Part shown: positions 19,954-22,612 of the stretch, piece after piece
How positions within the stretch are numbered: the stretch's first letter is position 1
Layout: each line of letters opens with the position of its first letter
Origin: Candidatus Curtissbacteria bacterium RIFCSPHIGHO2_01_FULL_41_11
Lineage (GTDB): Bacteria; Patescibacteriota; Microgenomatia; Curtissbacterales; GWA2-41-24
Length of the DNA: 22,612 bases
NCBI GenBank assembly: GCA_001776335.1
Contig: MFAZ01000014.1
Location: forward strand, 15,004-37,615
Direction: 5' to 3'
Position numbers and translations under genes: made by a program
The notes under the pieces: model-generated
Told to the model about the DNA's origin: nothing
The model's input: the letters and a program-made list of their open reading frames with translations, nothing else
Database searches by the model: none

Positions 19954-20028
19954 TTAATTTAGTTCCTGCTCCCATACTGAACCTGTCGAATGGGCAACAG
20001 ATGCTTTTAAGTTTCTAACTTTTAACAT
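19954..20028 (-). pseudogene. Apparent 5' remnant of a second sufC (24-aa ORF)
   Basis: ATG 20028 opens MLKVRNLKASVAHSTG..., ending at TAA 19954-19956. The first eight residues match the intact SufC start (MLKVSNLK) at seven positions with several silent codon differences, and NLxASV is usual for SufC N-termini. After codon 11 the sequence becomes a short palindromic repeat. GGAGAGGT precedes the ATG, so a short peptide may still be made and may couple translation to the 177-aa gene. The match is short and could be chance. Confidence 0.5.
19971..19994. repeat. RQAQG-type palindromic repeat variant
   Basis: CCCATACTGAACCTGTCGAATGGG with CCCAT/ATGGG ends. It is a diverged relative of the repeat at 13701-13719 and directly truncates the sufC-like remnant. 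Confidence 0.65.
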
Positions 20029-20314
20029 TTACCTCTCCTAAATATCCAAGTTGACTCATCAGTAAGGCAGATTTTTGTACAATTTTTGCCTTAAAACGCC
20101 CTGATCCCTCAAAAGACCTTTCAAGGTCGTCGCAAATAATGCTTCTCAGGCGCGATGGCGAGTGTTCTCCAAAATATGACAGTCTTTTCAGGCGGTAATC
20201 TAGTTCTTCAACAGAAATTGTGGGATTATCCTGGACTCGGCATATGACCTCAAACCACAACGCTTCTGCACGAAACACACTTACATCAAAACCCTCGCAG
20301 ATAGATTCAGTCAT
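20015..20314 (-). CDS. Unknown 99-aa protein
   Basis: Starts MTESICEGFDVSVFRAEALW; helical and charged, with three Cys (SICEG, VICRV, IICDD) and no metal-type spacing. GGAAAGGGGA lies a few bases before the ATG, which overlaps the stop of the 68-aa ORF by 1 nt. Its end overlaps the start of the sufC-like remnant. No family is recognised. Confidence 0.55.
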   Translation of the reverse strand: MTESICEGFDVSVFRAEALWFEVICRVQDNPTISVEELDYRLKRLSYFGEHSPSRLRSIICDDLERSFEGSGRFKAKIVQKSALLMSQLGYLGEVNVKS

Positions 20315-20520
20315 CAGAGTCCCCTTTCCTTACTACCAATTTGGCGTAAGCTAATTTCGTCGTGGGGCATGATTGGCTCCTGAGTTTGTTGCGTCACCAA
20401 AGCCAAGCTTTCGCGCCCTCTTCTTTGAGCAGTAACTTCTCCAATCCAACCCCGACTGACGTTAAATATTCTTCTTCTTGCCACTTGGTAGGACGTTAAT
20501 CTGCTTGTCAGTTTATTCAT
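20314..20520 (-). CDS. Unknown 68-aa basic protein
   Basis: I start at ATG 20520 (MNKLTSRLTSYQVARRRIFN) because GGAGGTGAT lies just upstream; an in-frame GTG at 20535 is less likely. Arg/Ser/Gln-rich, no membrane segment. The N-terminal half could bind nucleic acid, judged by charge only. It is linked by overlap to the EVE-like remnant before it and the 99-aa ORF after it. Confidence 0.5.
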   Translation of the reverse strand: MNKLTSRLTSYQVARRRIFNVSRGWIGEVTAQRRGRESLALVTQQTQEPIMPHDEISLRQIGSKERGL

Positions 20521-20635
20521 CAAAATCACCTCCACTTTTCCCGCAAACTTTTTCTTTCGCCTTCATTGCGGCAATATTTTTCGTCTTCATAAACTCAAAA
20601 TTTTTAGGGTGGGTTACTAAAATCCAATAATTCAT
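20513..20635 (-). pseudogene. Probable 5' remnant of an EVE-domain gene (40-aa ORF)
   Basis: ATG 20635 encodes MNYWILVTHPKNFEFMKTKN followed by IAAMKAKEKVC and a short run to TAA 20513-20515. The opening closely resembles the first strand and helix of EVE/PUA-like domains (MxYWIxVTxPxNFExxK), proteins that bind modified bases. Only about 30 of about 140 residues remain, and the later part is replaced by the ribosome site of the 68-aa ORF. This is probably a decayed gene. The call rests on the N-terminus alone. Confidence 0.5.
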
Positions 20636-20645
20636 ATGTTTTGTC

Positions 20646-20671
20646 TATCGACTATCGTATATCGACTATCG
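20646..20671. repeat. Direct repeat at the 3' end of the four-helix-bundle gene
   Basis: TATCGACTATCG occurs twice (20646-20657 and 20660-20671). The second copy overlaps the end of the gene at 20666. Confidence 0.8.
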
Positions 20672-21022
20672 CAAAGAACGTTTTAATGCGACTGTCTTAG
20701 CTGCTTGTTTACTTAAAAGTTCGTAAATTTGATCAAAGTTCCTCTGAGTTATGTAGCCCAAATCTAATGCGATATAAAAACCAGTAACTACTTCATCAAC
20801 TGAGGTATGTGACATTTCGAAAAACCTAACTTTTTCTTTATCTGAATTCCTATTCGCTCCTTCTGCTAAATTCAAAAGTATTGAGACAGCTGCTCGCCTC
20901 AGCTGGTTCGTTAAACCAAACTGTTCTTCTTTAGGAAATTTAGACGTAATTTGATAAACAATCTTAACTAGCTCTCTCGCTTCCTGCCATACAACTAATT
21001 TTTCAAATCTGAAATAACCCAT
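20666..21022 (-). CDS. S23-type four-helix-bundle protein
   Basis: 118 aa. FEKLVVWQEARELVKIVYQI, FPKEEQFGLTNQLRRAAVSI, NLAEGANRNSDKEKVRFFEM and a final Lys-rich helix are the hallmarks of the family first found in 23S rRNA intervening sequences and shared by Avd proteins. It has no enzymatic motif and may bind nucleic acid. Here it is a solitary gene with small repeats at both ends and no reverse transcriptase or rRNA nearby, which suggests an inserted cassette between rrf2 and the suf cluster. Confidence 0.92.
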   Translation of the reverse strand: MGYFRFEKLVVWQEARELVKIVYQITSKFPKEEQFGLTNQLRRAAVSILLNLAEGANRNSDKEKVRFFEMSHTSVDEVVTGFYIALDLGYITQRNFDQIYELLSKQAAKTVALKRSLR

Positions 21023-21029
21023 ATTTTAC

Positions 21030-21047
21030 AATTGTCGATTGACAATT
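21030..21047. repeat. Inverted repeat between rrf2 and the four-helix-bundle gene
   Basis: AATTGTC GATT GACAATT: 7-bp arms around 4 bases, just upstream of the four-helix-bundle ATG and past the rrf2 stop. It may be a cassette end or a weak terminator; no T-run follows. Confidence 0.7.
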
Positions 21048-21059
21048 CACGATACACGC

Positions 21060-21458
21060 CTATACCACCAAATCCGCAACCGTTTTTTTACCGATTGTTG
21101 CCTCAAGCTGCTTTTTCATCTCCGAAAACATATCCTTTCCCCCGCAAGTGCAATCATGATCGTCTTCAAAACACTCGCCAACAACCAGCTCACCATCCAA
21201 AGTTTTCAAAACATCGATAATTTTGATCTCAGTTGGTTTTTTGGCCAGCATGTAGCCACCGGAAGCTCCCTCTTTTGATGAAATAATCCCGGCCTTTTTT
21301 AATTCATTTGCAACCTGGGAAAGAAATTTTGCAGAAATTTTGTTTTTCTTAGCTACAGTAGAAACAGATATGTACGGATTGGACTTGTCCTCCATAGCGC
21401 GAGCGACGGAGGAAAGAAGAATCAAACCATAATCTGATTTGGTCGTCAGCCTAAACAT
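21060..21458 (-). CDS. Rrf2-family (IscR/SufR-like) transcription regulator
   Basis: 132 aa. Winged-helix N-terminus MFRLTTKSDYGLILLSSVAR and the recognition region ISAKFLSQVANELKKAGIIS ... GASGGYMLAK are diagnostic of Rrf2. Three cysteines lie in VGECFEDDHDCTCGGKD (Cys96, Cys103, Cys105), fitting an Fe-S ligand set, though the spacing (x6, x1) differs from IscR (x5, x5). It most likely senses cluster status and controls the suf genes that follow. A TAGTAT hexamer lies 5 nt before the ATG, with no Shine-Dalgarno. Confidence 0.93.
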   Translation of the reverse strand: MFRLTTKSDYGLILLSSVARAMEDKSNPYISVSTVAKKNKISAKFLSQVANELKKAGIISSKEGASGGYMLAKKPTEIKIIDVLKTLDGELVVGECFEDDHDCTCGGKDMFSEMKKQLEATIGKKTVADLVV

Positions 21459-21504
21459 AACTAATACTAAAGTACTGGAAGTTTAAAGGAAAACCGAAGC
21501 TAAG

Positions 21505-22491
21505 TCAACCCTCCTGCGCCTCCAGCCAACGCTCTGCCTCCAGAGCAGCGGCGCACCCAAAACCTGCGGCTGTCACGGCCTGTTTAAAGTGAAGGTCGTG
21601 TACATCTCCTGCCACAAAAACACCTTCAATAGATGTCGCCATCTTGAAAGAAAGTCCACTTTCCACTTTCCACTTTCCACTTTCCACTCTCTTTACATAG
21701 CCTTTCTCATCAAGATCCAGCTGTCCCTTGAAAATATCGGTAACCGGATGATGGCCAATCGCCACAAACACGCCGTCAATTGCCATTTCTTTTTCTTCGT
21801 TTGTCGCAAGGTTTTTAATCTTTGCTCCCTCAACCTTGTCCTTGCCTAAAACATCAACAACAACCGAATTGACTATCCACTTAATTTTTTCATTCGCCTT
21901 AGCCCTATCAAGCATAATCTTGCTTGCCCTAAACTCGTCTCTTCTGTGAATTATCGTCACTTCTGTCGCAAACTTTGTCAGAGTCAGCGCTTCCTCCATC
22001 GCGCTGTCCCCGCCACCTACAACAACTACTTTCTTATCCTTAAAAAAGAATGCGTCACATGGGGCACACGAAGAAATCCCTCTACCTATCAACTCCTGCT
22101 CATTAGCAAGACCCAGCCAGTTTGTTTCTGCACCGGTTGCGATTATTACAGATTTTGTTTTAAAAACCTCGCCGGAGCCCTGCGGAGACGGGCCTCCCAC
22201 ATATATTTCAAAAGGTCTTTTGCCAAAATCAACTCCCGTCACATCTTCATTAACAATTTCCGCCCCAAATCTTTCCGCCTGCTTCCTAAACTTGTCCATC
22301 AGCTCGGGCCCCAAAATTCCTTCGACAAAACCCGGATAGTTTTCTACATCCGTCGTCAGCATCAACTGCCCGCCCCACTTTGCCCCCGCAAAAACTAAAG
22401 GCGAAAGATTCGCCCGAGCGTTATAAATTGCGGCAGTCAGTGCAGCCGGACCAGAACCGATGATAATGACGTTGCGAATTGTCTCAGACAT
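21505..22491 (-). CDS. trxB: Thioredoxin reductase
   Basis: 328-aa flavoprotein that reduces thioredoxin with NADPH. FAD motif VIIIGSGPAALTAAIYNARA, redox pair Cys142-Ala-Pro-Cys145 (SCAPCDAFFF; usually CATC), NADPH motif VVVVGGGDSAMEEALTLTK with HRRDEFR (182-188), and C-terminal FAD motif GVFVAGDVHD. Residues about 269-282 (VESGKWKVESGL) are an in-frame heptamer-repeat insertion before the last FAD motif. TATAAT lies 9 nt before the ATG. The gene precedes rrf2 by 46 nt. Confidence 0.96.
   Translation of the reverse strand: MSETIRNVIIIGSGPAALTAAIYNARANLSPLVFAGAKWGGQLMLTTDVENYPGFVEGILGPELMDKFRKQAERFGAEIVNEDVTGVDFGKRPFEIYVGGPSPQGSGEVFKTKSVIIATGAETNWLGLANEQELIGRGISSCAPCDAFFFKDKKVVVVGGGDSAMEEALTLTKFATEVTIIHRRDEFRASKIMLDRAKANEKIKWIVNSVVVDVLGKDKVEGAKIKNLATNEEKEMAIDGVFVAIGHHPVTDIFKGQLDLDEKGYVKRVESGKWKVESGLSFKMATSIEGVFVAGDVHDLHFKQAVTAAGFGCAAALEAERWLEAQEG
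21655..21689. repeat. Heptamer tandem repeat inside trxB
   Basis: TCCACTT repeated four times plus TCCACTC. On the minus strand it reads as VESGKWKVESG. Seven is not a multiple of three, so gain or loss of one unit would shift the frame. Confidence 0.92.
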
Positions 22492-22500
22492 TTCTTCAAC

Positions 22501-22506
22501 ATTATA
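22501..22506 (-). promoter_or_regulatory. -10 hexamer TATAAT for trxB
   Basis: Consensus TATAAT ends 9 nt before the ATG at 22491, giving a leader of about 3 nt or less. The -35 region is AT-rich repeat sequence with only weak candidates. Confidence 0.5.
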
Positions 22507-22514
22507 CTAGAGAA

Positions 22515-22612
22515 TTTCCAATTTTAAATTTTAAATTTACAATCAATTTCTAATATTTCAATTTTCAAACATTTTAAATATTGAAAGTTCAATGAAAATT
22601 GAAAACTGAAAA
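22515..22612. repeat. AT-rich palindromic dispersed repeat, copy B (to window edge)
   Basis: Shares CAATCAATTTCTAA and TTCAATGAAAATTGA words with 15003-15099 in the same order. Its ends are roughly inverted (TTTTAAATTTTAAATTTAC against the mirrored words). It occupies the sequence upstream of trxB and may run beyond the window. Confidence 0.7.

Noticed and set aside
20666..21022. Diversity-generating retroelement, because the four-helix-bundle protein resembles Avd
   Set aside because: No reverse transcriptase, template repeat or variable target gene is visible in the window.
22171..22201. Possible sixth repeat insertion in trxB (GGPSPQGSGE, G+C-rich)
   Set aside because: It is somewhat G+C-rich and loop-like, but I cannot match it to another copy in the window, so it may be an ordinary loop.

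Overview
The window is about 22.6 kb of compact, A+T-leaning bacterial DNA, and nearly every gene is on the minus strand. I infer a Patescibacteria (CPR) genome, perhaps Microgenomates. The reasons are the small overlapping genes, the many conserved but nameless ORFs, an N-terminal fragment of a HerA/TraD-type ATPase preceded by a small membrane protein, in-frame repeat insertions of the RQAQG and VIASEAKQS types, and promoters that seem to feed leaderless mRNAs. TGA works as a normal stop: many junctions are ATGA overlaps. This argues against the lineages that read TGA as glycine. The placement is inference; no marker gene is present.

Layout along the minus strand (high to low coordinates). 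(1) trxB, an Rrf2-family regulator, and an S23-type four-helix-bundle gene flanked by small repeats. (2) A patch of gene debris and small ORFs (20015-20635): an apparent 5' remnant of an EVE-domain gene, two unknown ORFs, and an apparent 5' remnant of a second sufC. (3) A SUF iron-sulfur operon: unknown 177-aa gene, sufC, sufB, five small genes (one SRPBCC/AHSA1-like, four unrecognised) joined by 4-nt overlaps, a short sufD, Rieske ferredoxin, DinB-like protein, sufS, sufU, a 51-aa membrane peptide, a ferredoxin with three cysteine ligands, a VIT1/CCC1 metal transporter and an FAD/NAD(P)H oxidoreductase. (4) A bdbC/bdbD disulfide-forming pair ending at a rho-independent terminator. (5) rpiB, a membrane protein and a PAS-GAF histidine kinase, separated from a PhoB-type response regulator by two small plus-strand ORFs. 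(6) fba, a cupredoxin-like lipoprotein, a DUF3105 protein with a duplicated 3' remnant, an aquaporin, and the ATPase operon that runs off the left edge.

The genes read together as an iron, sulfur and redox island. Rrf2 probably senses cluster or redox state. SufS and SufU supply and carry sulfur, SufBC with the short SufD form the scaffold, VIT1 handles Fe/Mn, ferredoxin, Rieske protein and the FAD enzyme use clusters or electrons, and TrxB with BdbC/D handle thiols inside and outside the membrane.

The points most worth following up are: the five extra small genes between sufB and sufD with near-identical junctions; five separate in-frame repeat insertions in conserved enzymes; three short gene remnants (DUF3105 3' end, sufC 5' end, EVE 5' end); and a recurring promoter layout with the -10 hexamer 6-7 nt before the start codon, which changes several start sites.
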